Under the pieces are notes generated by a model, which was not told the origin of the DNA, ran no database searches, and was given only the letters and a program-made list of their open reading frames with translations. Source: CAYLOP01 sp964385305 (GTDB lineage Bacteria > Chloroflexota > Anaerolineae > Anaerolineales > E44-bin32). Taken from it: a stretch of DNA of 13,612 nucleotides. Within the stretch, counting starts at the first letter, position 1. The number at the start of each line of letters is the position of its first letter. The DNA lies in contig CAYLOP010000085.1 of assembly GCA_964385305.1 (NCBI GenBank), forward strand, positions 1 through 13,612. The letters run 5' to 3'. Made by a program: the position numbers and the translations under genes. Below, one piece after another: positions 1 through 8,541 of this stretch.

Positions 1-711
1 TTCGGTGACTTCGAGAAATGCGCATTGGAGGAAGCAGTCCGTATCAAGGAAAAGCACGGGGGCAAGATAACAGCGCTAGCCGTAGGCTCTCCTAAACTAA
101 GGGACACAATCAAGGAGGCGTTGGCCATAGGCGCTGATGAAGCCATCATCTTGATCGATTCAATTTTCCAAGACTCTGATGCCATGGGGTCGGCCAGGGT
201 ATTAGCCAAATCCATCGAAAAGATAGGTGAATATGATCTGATCCTGTTGGGCGATAGCTCGGCGGACGAATACTCGGGTGAGATTCCGCCCCGAATCGCC
301 GAATTGTTGGGTCTACCCCAGGTTGGCTTCGTCCGGGAGCTTGAGCTCTTAGCAGATAATGATCAGACGGCTAACGCGAAGGGGATTCGTGTCGTGCGCG
401 ACTTGGAAGATGTCCTGGAAGTTGTGGAGCTGGATCTGCCTGCCGTCGTCGGAGTAACCAGCGAACTCAACACACCTCGTTTAGCACCATTGTCCGCAAT
501 CCTGAAAGCCAGTCGTAAGCCACTGCACGAATGGGGACCGGAGGATATTGGCGTTACGGCTGATGATGTGGGTGCGAACGCCTCGGTAGTTGAGGTACTT
601 AATAATTTAGCTCCGGTTCAAAATCGCAAGGGAATCATTTACGAGGATGTGGAGGAAGGTGTTGCAGAAGTTATCAAGGCTCTACAGCAGGAAGGGGTCT
701 TGACGCAATGA
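1..711 (+). CDS. etfB: Electron transfer flavoprotein beta subunit (5' truncated by window edge)
   Basis: Beta subunit of the heterodimeric flavoprotein that takes electrons from acyl-CoA dehydrogenases and related flavoenzymes; cytoplasmic. The frame is open from base 1, reading FGDFEKCALEEAVRIKEKHGG, which matches the ALEEA-R-KE segment near the start of EtfB proteins. The start codon therefore lies upstream and roughly 30-40 residues are missing; the TTG at 25 is not the start. The visible 236 residues include the LLGDSSADEYSGEIPPRIAELLG region, an RVVRDLEDVLEVVELDLPAVVGV strand and the NTPRL-LSAILKASRKPL segment that stands where family members have N-EPRYPSL-IMKAKKKP. It overlaps etfA by four bases (ATGA), implying translational coupling. 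Whether this Etf is of the bifurcating type cannot be settled from the visible part. Family assignment is firm. Confidence 0.93.
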   Translation, partial: FGDFEKCALEEAVRIKEKHGGKITALAVGSPKLRDTIKEALAIGADEAIILIDSIFQDSDAMGSARVLAKSIEKIGEYDLILLGDSSADEYSGEIPPRIAELLGLPQVGFVRELELLADNDQTANAKGIRVVRDLEDVLEVVELDLPAVVGVTSELNTPRLAPLSAILKASRKPLHEWGPEDIGVTADDVGANASVVEVLNNLAPVQNRKGIIYEDVEEGVAEVIKALQQEGVLTQ

Positions 712-1670
712 GCGGGATCATCGTTTACTCCGAATTGAAAGAAACAGCACTGGGATTGCTAACCAAGGGTCGGGAGCTGGCATCCGAACTCAACAAACCG
801 CTGTCGGTTGCATTGCTGGGTGACCTAGCTGGTGGTCAAGCCGATCCTTATTTTAGCCATGGGGCTACCCAAGCCTACATTGGGGACGATTCAGCCCTGA
901 CTCACTTTCAAGCCCGTACATACGCTTCGGCTTTGGCTCAGGTTGTCGCTCAAGCCGAAGCCGATATCATCCTGATCGGTTCCACTCGGCGCGGTCGAGA
1001 ACTTGCCCCACGCTTGGCCCAGAAACTATCAGCAGGCTGCGTTACTGACGCCATCAGCCTCTCGTGTCAAGACAATCGACTTATCGTCGAGCGCCGTGCA
1101 CTCGGAGGCAATACCGTCTCTACCAAAGTTATTACCAGCCAGCAGCAGGTCATCGCTGTTATGCCAAAACTTTACGATGCTGAACCCGAGACCGCTGGCG
1201 AAGGCGAGACCATACAAGTATCGCTTGACCTGGAACAACCCACGACCAGGGTGCTCGAGCGACGGCCTAAAGAGACAGGGGCAGCCAACCTTGAAGAAGC
1301 CGAAATTCTGGTAGGTGTCGGACGGGGTTTGAACGACAAAGGTGATCTTACGATGATCCAGTCCTTGGTTGATTCAGTGGGGGGCATGCTGGGGTGCACT
1401 CGACCAATTTCCCATGAAGACCACTGGCTCCCAGAAGACCAAATGATAGGCCTTTCGGGCAAAGAATCCAGCCCACACCTCTACCTCGCCATTGGTATAT
1501 CGGGACAGATCCAACATACCGTGGGTATCATGAATGCTAAAGTAATCGTCGCCGTCAATAATGACAAAAATGCTCCGATCTTCAAGATCGCTGACTACGG
1601 TATCGTCGGTGATTTGTATCAGGTTGTGCCCAAGCTGATCGAGAGGTTCCAGAGTGAGTTCAGCCGTTAG
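708..1670 (+). CDS. etfA: Electron transfer flavoprotein alpha subunit
   Basis: Partner of EtfB; carries the FAD domain that passes electrons to a downstream acceptor. It has 320 residues, the normal family length. The N-terminal half has the LLTKGRELASEL helix and the IILIGSTRRGRELAPRLAQKL segment. The C-terminal FAD-binding domain contains GLSGKESSPHLYLAIGISGQ, then IQHTVGIMNAKVIVAVNNDK and PIFKIADYGIVGDLYQVVP, all diagnostic. The motif reads IGLSGKE rather than the mitochondrial VGQTGK form, a variation that also occurs in FixB-like and archaeal EtfA. The start ATG at 708 overlaps the etfB stop. It ends with TAG, followed by a 51-base gap before the acyl-CoA synthetase. Its position at the head of an Hdr/Fdh gene run suggests that the electrons it carries are exchanged with those complexes (inference). 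Confidence 0.95.
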   Translation: MSGIIVYSELKETALGLLTKGRELASELNKPLSVALLGDLAGGQADPYFSHGATQAYIGDDSALTHFQARTYASALAQVVAQAEADIILIGSTRRGRELAPRLAQKLSAGCVTDAISLSCQDNRLIVERRALGGNTVSTKVITSQQQVIAVMPKLYDAEPETAGEGETIQVSLDLEQPTTRVLERRPKETGAANLEEAEILVGVGRGLNDKGDLTMIQSLVDSVGGMLGCTRPISHEDHWLPEDQMIGLSGKESSPHLYLAIGISGQIQHTVGIMNAKVIVAVNNDKNAPIFKIADYGIVGDLYQVVPKLIERFQSEFSR

Positions 1671-1721
1671 CGGCTGAAGCGAAATGAGGAAACGATCAGC
1701 AAGCGGGAAAGGGGAATAACA

Positions 1722-3683
1722 ATGGGATCACAGGCACAGTTTCCTTTTAACCAACCAATCGTCTGGGAGCCTAGTGAGGAGTATGTACAACGAAGTCGCC
1801 TTAAGCGATTCATGGATCGGCACCATCTGAAAACATTTGAGGAGCTGATGCAACGCTCAACCACCGACATCGCCTGGTTCTGGGAAGCGGTCTTTGAAGA
1901 CCTAGGCATCGAGTTTTATGAGCCCTATACACAAGTTGTTGACCTCTCGGAGGGTATTCAATGGCCTAAATGGTGTGTCGGCGCCAAGCTCAACATCGTC
2001 CACAACTGTCTCGATAAATGGATGGGCACGCCGACGCAGGATCGCGTCGCTATCCTCTGGGAAGGTGAGGAAGGAACCGTACGCCAGCTGACATACCGTG
2101 AACTCAATAGCCAAGTTAACCAAGTGGCGTCAGCATTACGGACCTCCGGGCTAGGCAAAGGTGATGCCATCGGTCTCTACATGCCGATGGTTCCCGAGAT
2201 CGCGATCGCCCTACTGGCAATTGCTAAGATCGGCGGCATCATTCTGCCCCTTTTCTCTGGCTATGGTTCTGGCGCCATAGCGACGCGACTCGCTGACGCG
2301 GATGCCAAAGCAATTTTCACTTCCGATGGGCAATTGAGGCGCGCAAAACCTATACCGATGAAACCTGTCGTCGACGAGGCGTTGAAAGAGGTCCCATCCA
2401 TCGAGAAGGTGATCGTTTACAGACTCACGGGTCTTGAGGTCCCGATGACCGTTGATCGTGATGTTTGGTGGGACGATTTTGTAGACGGTCAACCAACCGA
2501 GGCTCCCACCGAGCGGACCGATGCCGAAGACATGATCATGATCATCTATACCAGCGGCACCACTGGTCAGCCTAAGGGAGCCGTCCACACCCACTGTAGT
2601 TTCCCCATCAAGGTCACCCAAGATATGGCCCACTGCTTTGACGTTCAGGAGACCGATACCGTGTACTGGATGACCGATATGGGCTGGATGATGGGACCAT
2701 GGGAGGTTTTTGGCACCTTGATTCTGGGAGCCCGTATGCTTTTCTATGATGGCGCACCCACCTACCCTGATGTTGATCGGGTGTGGGCTTTGGTTGCGAG
2801 GCACAGGGTCACATGTCTGGGCGTCGCGCCAACCTTTGTACGCTCAATCATGCCACACGGCGACGAGCCAATACAACGCCATGACCTCAGTTCGCTGCGT
2901 GTCATAGGCTCGACTGGCGAAACTTGGAACCCAGATCCATGGTGCTGGTTTTTTGAGACCGTTTGCCGAAGTAAAGTGCCAATCCTGAACTACTCTGGCG
3001 GAACGGAGATCAGCGGTGGCATTGTGTTGAGCAGCGTTTTACGCCCGATCAAACCATGCTCGTTCTCTGCTCCACCTCCCGGGATGGCTTCCGATGTAGT
3101 GGATGATGCAGGCAATCCGTTGCGGGGCGCGGTCGGAGAATTGGTCATACGTCAGCCATGGATCGGTATGACGCGCGGCTTCTGGAAAGACCCGGAGCGT
3201 TACCTGGAGACATATTGGAGTCGCTTTCCTGATGTGTGGATCCACGGCGATTTCGCGGCGATTGATGAGGATGGACAGTGGTTCATCCTGGGCCGTTCAG
3301 ACGATGCGATCAAAGTAGCTGGTAAGCGCGTGGGACCAGCGGAGGTTGAAAGTGTACTGGTGAGCCATCCAGCCGTGGCCGAGGCTGCCGCAATTGGTGT
3401 ACCGGATGAGATCAAGGGCGAAGCCGTGGTCGCCTTTGCGGTGCTGCAGCCTAACGTCATACCAGATGATCCATTGCGTGCAGAGCTCGAGGCTCTGATC
3501 GTGAGAGAGATGGGCAAACCGCTCGCGCCTAAGACGGTCCTCTTCGTACGCGATATACCCAAAACCCGTAATGCTAAAGTCATGAGGCGTGTCATCCGAG
3601 CTACCTACCTGGGCGAACCCCCCGGCGACCTGAGCGCACTTGTAAATCCAGAGATCGTCGACGAGATTCGCCAGGCGATGTGA
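1722..3683 (+). CDS. AMP-forming acyl-CoA synthetase (acetyl-CoA synthetase-like)
   Basis: Activates a carboxylic acid to its CoA thioester through an acyl-adenylate, using ATP and CoA. It has 653 residues, typical of the acetyl/propionyl/acetoacetyl-CoA synthetase branch. In order it shows an ACAS_N-like region (about 30-100, with DIAWFWEAVFEDLGIEF), the P-loop YTSGTTGQPKG (276-286), the DMGWMMGPWEVFG block, the NYSGGTEISGG adenylate motif, the GDFA-IDEDGQWFILGRSDD hinge and GKRVGPAEVES. The C-terminal KTRNAKVMRR places the adenylation lysine at about K619. The region equivalent to TWWQTETGG of acetyl-CoA synthetase lacks the acyl-pocket tryptophan and reads YSGGTE, which suggests a substrate larger than acetate (inference). 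The ATG at 1722 follows a purine-rich GGGAAAGGGG element with good spacing. The stop overlaps the next GTG start by four bases. The exact substrate is unknown. Confidence 0.93.
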   Translation: MGSQAQFPFNQPIVWEPSEEYVQRSRLKRFMDRHHLKTFEELMQRSTTDIAWFWEAVFEDLGIEFYEPYTQVVDLSEGIQWPKWCVGAKLNIVHNCLDKWMGTPTQDRVAILWEGEEGTVRQLTYRELNSQVNQVASALRTSGLGKGDAIGLYMPMVPEIAIALLAIAKIGGIILPLFSGYGSGAIATRLADADAKAIFTSDGQLRRAKPIPMKPVVDEALKEVPSIEKVIVYRLTGLEVPMTVDRDVWWDDFVDGQPTEAPTERTDAEDMIMIIYTSGTTGQPKGAVHTHCSFPIKVTQDMAHCFDVQETDTVYWMTDMGWMMGPWEVFGTLILGARMLFYDGAPTYPDVDRVWALVARHRVTCLGVAPTFVRSIMPHGDEPIQRHDLSSLRVIGSTGETWNPDPWCWFFETVCRSKVPILNYSGGTEISGGIVLSSVLRPIKPCSFSAPPPGMASDVVDDAGNPLRGAVGELVIRQPWIGMTRGFWKDPERYLETYWSRFPDVWIHGDFAAIDEDGQWFILGRSDDAIKVAGKRVGPAEVESVLVSHPAVAEAAAIGVPDEIKGEAVVAFAVLQPNVIPDDPLRAELEALIVREMGKPLAPKTVLFVRDIPKTRNAKVMRRVIRATYLGEPPGDLSALVNPEIVDEIRQAM

Positions 3684-5002
3684 GGGACTCAATCTTGATA
3701 GATCAAGCAGTCCTCGTCATCGGCGCTGGTATTGCCGGTATCCAAGCCTCGATCGACCTGGCACAGATGGGCCTCCAGGTCTACTTGGTGGAGCGCTCAC
3801 CCTCCATCGGTGGTCGGATGGCTCAACTGGATAAAACTTTCCCTACCAACGACTGTGCGATCTGCATCTTAGCACCCAAGATGATCGAGTGTGCCAGTCA
3901 CGAGAACATCCACTTATTGACCTATTCTGAGGTCATCACAGTTAATGGGCACGCGGGTAATTTTCGTGTGAGCGCTCGCAAGAAGCCCCGTTACGTCAAT
4001 CTGGATCGGTGCACCGGTTGTGGTGATTGTGTGGAGAAGTGTCCCCGACGAGTGCTGGACGAGTTCAACGTCAACCTGAATCGGCGGCGGGCGATTTACC
4101 TCCCCTTTCCCCAAGCGGTGCCACGTAAGATGACGATTGACGCCGAGTACTGCCTCTACCTGACGGACCTGGAGAAGGATCGGTGCCGCCTCTGCGAGGA
4201 AGTCTGTCAGGCGGGAGCGATCGACTGGGAGCAGCAGGAGGAAATCGTTGAATTGGACGTTGGGGCCGTCGTCGTTGCCACTGGCTTCGATCCCTACGAC
4301 GTTTCGGCACTGGAGGAGTATGGATTCGGCACGATCCCGAATGTCATCACCGGCCTACAGTATGAACGGCTGGTCTCGGCCTCAGGCCCTACTGGTGGTG
4401 AACTGTTACGTCCCTCGGACGGGAAACATCCACATACGGTCGCCTTCATCCAATGTGTTGGCTCGCGAGACGTGAACCACAATCCCTACTGCTCCAGTGT
4501 GTGCTGCATGTTCGCCACCAAGGAGGCTATCCTGGCCAACGAGCACGACCCAGAGACGAGCTCCTATATTTTTTATACCGACTTACGGGCGGGTGGGAAG
4601 CGATTCCAGGAGTACATCACCCGAGCCAAAGAGGAGTACCAAGTAATCTATATCCGCAGTCGACCGGGGATCATCGGTGAGAATCCCGAAACGGGCGACC
4701 CCATCCTGCGCTATGAGGACACAAACCTCCGACAAGTGCAAGTGATGGAGGTGGATCTGGTAGTGCTGTGCCAAGCACTCATTCCCCGAGACGGCCAGCA
4801 AGAAGTCGCCGATTCACTGGGCATCGTCCTCGACGAGTACGGGTTTGTGCACACACCGGAGCCATTGCTTCACCCAGTGGATACAAGCGTTCCAGGTATC
4901 TTCGCCTGCGGCTATTGCCAGAGCCCCCAAGACATTCCCGATTCTGTGGCCCAGGCTTCCGGAGCGGCTGCGAGGGTGGCGGAGTTGCTGTGGAGAACAT
5001 AG
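3680..5002 (+). CDS. hdrA: HdrA-like FAD/iron-sulfur protein, short form (HdrA1)
   Basis: FAD and [4Fe-4S] protein of the heterodisulfide reductase A family, the electron-bifurcating or electron-relay subunit of soluble Hdr complexes. It has 440 residues, against roughly 650 for methanogen HdrA. The start is GTG at 3680 in a GTGA overlap with the acyl-CoA synthetase stop. The N-terminus goes straight into the FAD dinucleotide fold (GAGIAG, 15-20), so the usual HdrA N-terminal domain is absent. IGGRMAQLDKTFPTNDC and the C59/C62 pair in CAICILAPKM are classic HdrA. An inserted ferredoxin region carries C111, C114, C117, C121 and C158, C169, C172, C176. QCVGSRD and YCSSVCCM follow around residues 258-278. 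There is no C-terminal ferredoxin domain. Its cofactors complement those of the next gene, so the two probably form one complex. A QmoA-like role is the main alternative. Confidence 0.92.
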   Translation: MRDSILIDQAVLVIGAGIAGIQASIDLAQMGLQVYLVERSPSIGGRMAQLDKTFPTNDCAICILAPKMIECASHENIHLLTYSEVITVNGHAGNFRVSARKKPRYVNLDRCTGCGDCVEKCPRRVLDEFNVNLNRRRAIYLPFPQAVPRKMTIDAEYCLYLTDLEKDRCRLCEEVCQAGAIDWEQQEEIVELDVGAVVVATGFDPYDVSALEEYGFGTIPNVITGLQYERLVSASGPTGGELLRPSDGKHPHTVAFIQCVGSRDVNHNPYCSSVCCMFATKEAILANEHDPETSSYIFYTDLRAGGKRFQEYITRAKEEYQVIYIRSRPGIIGENPETGDPILRYEDTNLRQVQVMEVDLVVLCQALIPRDGQQEVADSLGIVLDEYGFVHTPEPLLHPVDTSVPGIFACGYCQSPQDIPDSVAQASGAAARVAELLWRT

Positions 5003-6702
5003 AGAAAGTCAGCGCGTTGAAGGAAATCCGGATTGGCGTGTTCATATGTCATTGCGGAACCAACATCGGCGGAGTCGTCGACGTCCCCGCTGTGGTGGAA
5101 TACGCCCGCACGCTCCCATACGTGACTCATGCCGAGGATAACCTGTATAGCTGCTCCGAGGATGGACTGTCCTCCCTCAAGCAGGGCATCCGTGAACACC
5201 ACCTCAACCGGGTGGTCGTCGCTTCGTGCACCCCGAGGACCCACGAACGACTGTTCAGGAACGCCTGCGAGGAGGCAGGGCTGAACCGCTACCTCTTCGA
5301 GTTCGTCAATATCCGGGAGCATTGCTCGTGGATCCACAGCCGGGAACCGGAGAAAGCCACGGAGAAGGCTCAACGGCTGGTTAAGATGGGGGTGGCCAAG
5401 GCCTGCCTACTGGAGCCGCAGCAGGAAGCCGAGAGCGAGGTCATTCCCGCAGCCCTGATCATTGGCGGAGGCATTGCCGGGATGACGGCAGCGCTGAACC
5501 TGGCACACCAAGGTTTCCAGGTTCACCTGGTTGAGAAAGAAACACATCTCGGTGGGCGATTGTTACACCTCAACCGACTGTGTCCTACCAATGAAGAGGC
5601 GGATGGATTCATCGAGCCGGTCATCAGGGAGGTGCAAGGACACGAGCGAATCGCACTGCATATGCCCGCCACCATCAAAGGGGTCAACGGCTACGTGGGG
5701 AAGTTCCAGGTCACTGTGGCTGAAAAAGGTGGGGAGCGTCTGTTTGATGTGGGGGTGGTTATCGTGGCAACCGGCGCTGATGTGTTGCAGCCGGTCGGCC
5801 TATACGGTTACGGTCAGTTCCCCAACGTATTCACCCAACTGGAATTGGAGGAGCAACTAAAGAAGGGGCTAACGGAAGTTGGGAGAGCGGTCATGATCAA
5901 CTGCGTCGGCTCCCGTATCCCCGAACGGCCTTACTGTTCGCGTGTATGTTGTATGACCTCGTTAAAAAACGCCACCCAATTGAAGGAACGGAATCCCGAA
6001 GCCCACATCTACGTGCTACATCGGGATCTACTAACCTACGGTGTCGAGTACGAACGCTATTACCGGCGGGCGATGGAAACCGGCGTCCGCTTCTTGCGAT
6101 ATGATACTCAGAATCCCCCACAGGTCGTTGGTGATGGTCGCGCCGAGGCAGTGGTTGTCCGAGACGCGCTGCGGGGCCGGGAACTGCGTCTGCCGGTCGA
6201 TCTGGTAGTGTTGAGCACACCGCTCATCCCCAGACCAGACAACGAGACGATCTCCCATTTATTAAAGGTGCCGGTAGGAGAATCTGGCTTCTTCCTTGAG
6301 GCGCATATTAAATTGCGTCCGGTGGAGTTTGCCACCGACGGGATCTATGTCTGCGGTGCGGCTCGTTGGCCTGCCGACATTTCCGAAAGCATCTCCCAGG
6401 CCTACGCAGCATCTTCCAAAGCTTCCATTCCTATGCGAACGGGTAAGGTCACCGCCGAGGCGATCACCGCCTTCTGCGACCTAGCCCGTTGTATGGGCTG
6501 CGGAACCTGTATCGTCACCTGTCCCTACAACGCTATCGAGTTGCAGGCATTGGAGGACGGGCGACAGGTAGCCAAGGTTAATCTGGTGCAGTGTAAGGGA
6601 TGTGGCAGTTGCGTAGCTGCCTGCCCCAATGGGGCGATGCAGCAACGGGGCTTCACAGATCAGCAGGTGCTCCGTATGCTCGAGGTATGTATAAGCGAGT
6701 AA
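4990..6702 (+). CDS. hdrA: HdrA-like FAD/iron-sulfur protein, long form with C-terminal ferredoxin domain (HdrA2)
   Basis: Second HdrA-family flavoprotein, about 570 residues from GTG 4990. The frame is open back to 4768, but those upstream codons lie inside hdrA1 and encode an Arg/Pro-rich stretch unlike HdrA. GTG 4990 sits just before the first family-like residues, behind a weak GGCGGAG; it overlaps hdrA1 by 13 bases. The N-terminal HdrA domain has IGVFICHCGTNIGG (C20, C22), CSEDG and ASCTPRTHE. The FAD fold begins at GGGIAG (159-164), then GGRLLHL, NCVGSR and YCSRVCCM. The C-terminal dicluster ferredoxin domain has C501, C504, C507, C511 and C535, C538, C541, C545. Where HdrA normally has TNDC-xx-C this protein reads TNEEADG, and the inserted clusters of HdrA1 are absent. 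Followed by an MvhD protein, it mirrors the domain order of QmoB. Confidence 0.92.
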   Translation: MENIEKVSALKEIRIGVFICHCGTNIGGVVDVPAVVEYARTLPYVTHAEDNLYSCSEDGLSSLKQGIREHHLNRVVVASCTPRTHERLFRNACEEAGLNRYLFEFVNIREHCSWIHSREPEKATEKAQRLVKMGVAKACLLEPQQEAESEVIPAALIIGGGIAGMTAALNLAHQGFQVHLVEKETHLGGRLLHLNRLCPTNEEADGFIEPVIREVQGHERIALHMPATIKGVNGYVGKFQVTVAEKGGERLFDVGVVIVATGADVLQPVGLYGYGQFPNVFTQLELEEQLKKGLTEVGRAVMINCVGSRIPERPYCSRVCCMTSLKNATQLKERNPEAHIYVLHRDLLTYGVEYERYYRRAMETGVRFLRYDTQNPPQVVGDGRAEAVVVRDALRGRELRLPVDLVVLSTPLIPRPDNETISHLLKVPVGESGFFLEAHIKLRPVEFATDGIYVCGAARWPADISESISQAYAASSKASIPMRTGKVTAEAITAFCDLARCMGCGTCIVTCPYNAIELQALEDGRQVAKVNLVQCKGCGSCVAACPNGAMQQRGFTDQQVLRMLEVCISE

Positions 6703-6709
6703 ATGAAAC

Positions 6710-7135
6710 ATGGATGAGCCAACCTACCATCCGCGCATCATCGCCTTCTGTTGCAATTGGTGCTCCTACGCGGGAGCGGACCTGGCCGGTGTCTCCCGTC
6801 TGCAAATCCCTACGGACTTTCATGTCATCCGGGTGATGTGCTCGGCACGAGTGGCACCAGAATGGGTCATCAAGGCGCTGTCGAACGGAATTGATGGGGT
6901 GATGGTGCTGGGTTGTCACATCGGAGATTGCCACTACATTGACGGGAACCACAGAGCGGCGAAACGCTTCGCGCTCCTGAAAGAAATGCTGGATTACGTA
7001 GGAATCCACTCTGATCGGTTGCTGGTGGACTGGATCTCGGCGTCGGAGGGAGGTAAGTTCCAGAGGTTAGTGACGGAGTTTGTCGACCGTATGAGAGAGC
7101 TTGGGCCTCTAGATCGTAGGCAAAATGTGAGGTGA
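6710..7135 (+). CDS. mvhD: MvhD-type hydrogenase/Hdr-linking iron-sulfur protein
   Basis: Small [2Fe-2S] protein that, in the Mvh-Hdr complexes of methanogens and their bacterial relatives, passes electrons between a hydrogenase or formate dehydrogenase and HdrA. It has 141 residues, normal for a free-standing MvhD. Conserved cysteines are visible in FCCNWCSYAGADLAG (C14, C15, C18), VMCSARV (C44) and LGCHIGDCHY (C69, C74), followed by the ASEGGKFQ segment. The ATG at 6710 is chosen because the ATG at 6703 runs into a stop after four codons; no strong ribosome site is visible. It lies seven bases after hdrA2. No [NiFe] hydrogenase genes are present in the window and a formate dehydrogenase follows, so its partner is more likely FdhA/FdhB-like than a hydrogenase (inference). 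Confidence 0.92.
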   Translation: MDEPTYHPRIIAFCCNWCSYAGADLAGVSRLQIPTDFHVIRVMCSARVAPEWVIKALSNGIDGVMVLGCHIGDCHYIDGNHRAAKRFALLKEMLDYVGIHSDRLLVDWISASEGGKFQRLVTEFVDRMRELGPLDRRQNVR

Positions 7136-7140
7136 AACAG

Positions 7141-7710
7141 ATGTCTGAAACAAAATCGAAAGTTGTTAAAAAGCCCTTCGTCGCCTTACGCCCAGTACCT
7201 GTCGTATTGGTGAGTTGTGGTCATGCTGAGCAAACCAACGTCCTCACGATCTCATGGACGGGGATCTTATGTTCCAAACCTCCCCAAATCGGCATCGGTG
7301 TGCAACCAGAACGACACTCCCATGGCTTGATCCAGAAGACAGGCGAGTTCGTGATCAATATTCCTGGCGAGGAGCTGATCAATGAGGTGGAGTATTGCGG
7401 CTTTATCTCAGGCCGAGAGGTGGACAAATTTGCTGCCCGGGGGCTAACCCCGATTCCTGGTTCAGCGATAGAGACACCGATCATTGCCGAATGCCCGATC
7501 AACATAGAGTGCCGAGTGGGTCATTATCTTCCATTGGGCAGCCATGACTTGTTTATCGGAGAGGTTGTGGCGGTGCAGATCAGCTCAGAGGTGCTGGATG
7601 AAGAGGGTCGAGTGGATGACCGAAAAATTAAACCCATCCTCTTCAACGCCAACGAATACTGGGGGTTGGGTGAGCTACTAGGTTCTTTCGGGTTCAAAAA
7701 AACGGGGTAG
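7141..7710 (+). CDS. Flavin reductase-like FMN-binding protein (flavoredoxin type)
   Basis: Member of the flavin reductase-like (split-barrel FMN-binding) family, which includes flavoredoxins and NAD(P)H:flavin oxidoreductases; 189 residues from ATG 7141. Family features are the opening RPVPVVLVSCG, NVLTISWTGILCSKPPQIGI, the ERHSHGLIQKTGEFVINIP segment that places the flavin phosphate region, and GHYLPLGSHDLFIGEVVAV. AGGTGA just upstream of ATG 7141 is a good ribosome site and decides this start. GTG 7132, three codons earlier and overlapping the mvhD stop, is possible but would put that site inside the gene. It lies within the Hdr/Fdh run, six bases before the next gene, so a role as an electron shuttle or as a flavin-binding part of the complex is plausible but unproven. 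Confidence 0.88.
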   Translation: MSETKSKVVKKPFVALRPVPVVLVSCGHAEQTNVLTISWTGILCSKPPQIGIGVQPERHSHGLIQKTGEFVINIPGEELINEVEYCGFISGREVDKFAARGLTPIPGSAIETPIIAECPINIECRVGHYLPLGSHDLFIGEVVAVQISSEVLDEEGRVDDRKIKPILFNANEYWGLGELLGSFGFKKTG

Positions 7711-7716
7711 CGAACC

Positions 7717-8541
7717 ATGGAAGTGGAAGTACCACAAGAGGTTCTTACACAAGAAACGCGCCAGATCGCAAGTCAGTTGCTCCACGACGATCACGTCATC
7801 GGCGTAGTAGGCTTGCGCTATGCTCATAACCACATCGGTCCGCACCTCTTCACCTTGGCAGACGACCTAGAAGGACTAACATTAGAACCCCGCTACCCTC
7901 TGGCTGACATCTGTCAAGTGATCCTCTCCAACCTCACGGAGGGCAAAGTAGGCGTCATCGTTAGAGGTTGTGACGAACGAGCGTTGATCGAGATGGCCAA
8001 GTTGGGGCGTGTGGAGATGGAGAGGCTTGTGCTCATCGGGTTAGCCTGCTCGGAAGCTCAAGCACGCGATTGTATCTGCGCACGTCCCTACCCCAGAAAC
8101 ATCCATGTTGGCCAGAAAGCAGACGGCGTCGCTCCTGTGGATGATGAGCGAGTGAAATCTTTGTTAGAGAAGGATGTGGGGGAGCGATGGGCCTTCTGGA
8201 AGCAGGAATTCGCCCGCTGCATCAAATGCTACGGTTGCCGGAATATCTGCCCCGTCTGTATCTGCGACGAGTGTGTGTTGGAGGAAGAGTGTTGGGTGAA
8301 ACGAGGTCAGATCCCGCCGGAATTATCATTTCATCTTATCCGCGCATACCACATCGCCGACAAGTGCGTCGGCTGCGGTGCATGTGTGGCTGCTTGTCCG
8401 ATGGAGATCCCCCTGACAACGTTCTACACGCTGGTGCAGGAGAAGATCAGGACACTGTTTAGCTATGAGCCCGGATTGGAAATCGGGCAGAAGTCACCAC
8501 TTACGACAACGCTAGAGGAGACGCCACTCCGTGGACTATAG
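7717..8541 (+). CDS. Two-[4Fe-4S] ferredoxin protein with FrhB/FdhB-like N-terminal domain
   Basis: Probable electron-transfer partner of the formate dehydrogenase encoded next. It has 274 residues. The N-terminal 110 residues contain VGVIVRGCDERALIEMAKLG (about 78-97) and LVLIGLACS, the pattern seen at the start of the F420-dehydrogenase beta family (FrhB, methanogen FdhB) and related bacterial proteins. The C-terminal half has C168, C171, C174, C178 followed by a cysteine-rich VCICDEC-EEECW stretch, then C217, C220, C223, C227 with CP endings typical of bacterial ferredoxins. It is shorter than FrhB and lacks that family's C-terminal region, so F420 binding should not be assumed. The ATG at 7717 has no clear ribosome site. 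It overlaps fdhA by 11 bases, consistent with a tight subunit pair. Confidence 0.82.
   Translation: MEVEVPQEVLTQETRQIASQLLHDDHVIGVVGLRYAHNHIGPHLFTLADDLEGLTLEPRYPLADICQVILSNLTEGKVGVIVRGCDERALIEMAKLGRVEMERLVLIGLACSEAQARDCICARPYPRNIHVGQKADGVAPVDDERVKSLLEKDVGERWAFWKQEFARCIKCYGCRNICPVCICDECVLEEECWVKRGQIPPELSFHLIRAYHIADKCVGCGACVAACPMEIPLTTFYTLVQEKIRTLFSYEPGLEIGQKSPLTTTLEETPLRGL

Noticed and set aside
2211..2804. A 197-codon open frame on the minus strand inside the acyl-CoA synthetase gene
   Set aside because: It is wholly antisense to a well-conserved gene, resembles no known protein and has low-complexity composition; it is a shadow frame.
4768..4989. Upstream extension of HdrA2 to an ATG at 4768
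   Set aside because: These codons overlap hdrA1 and encode an Arg/Pro-rich stretch; family similarity begins only around 5029, so the GTG at 4990 is preferred.
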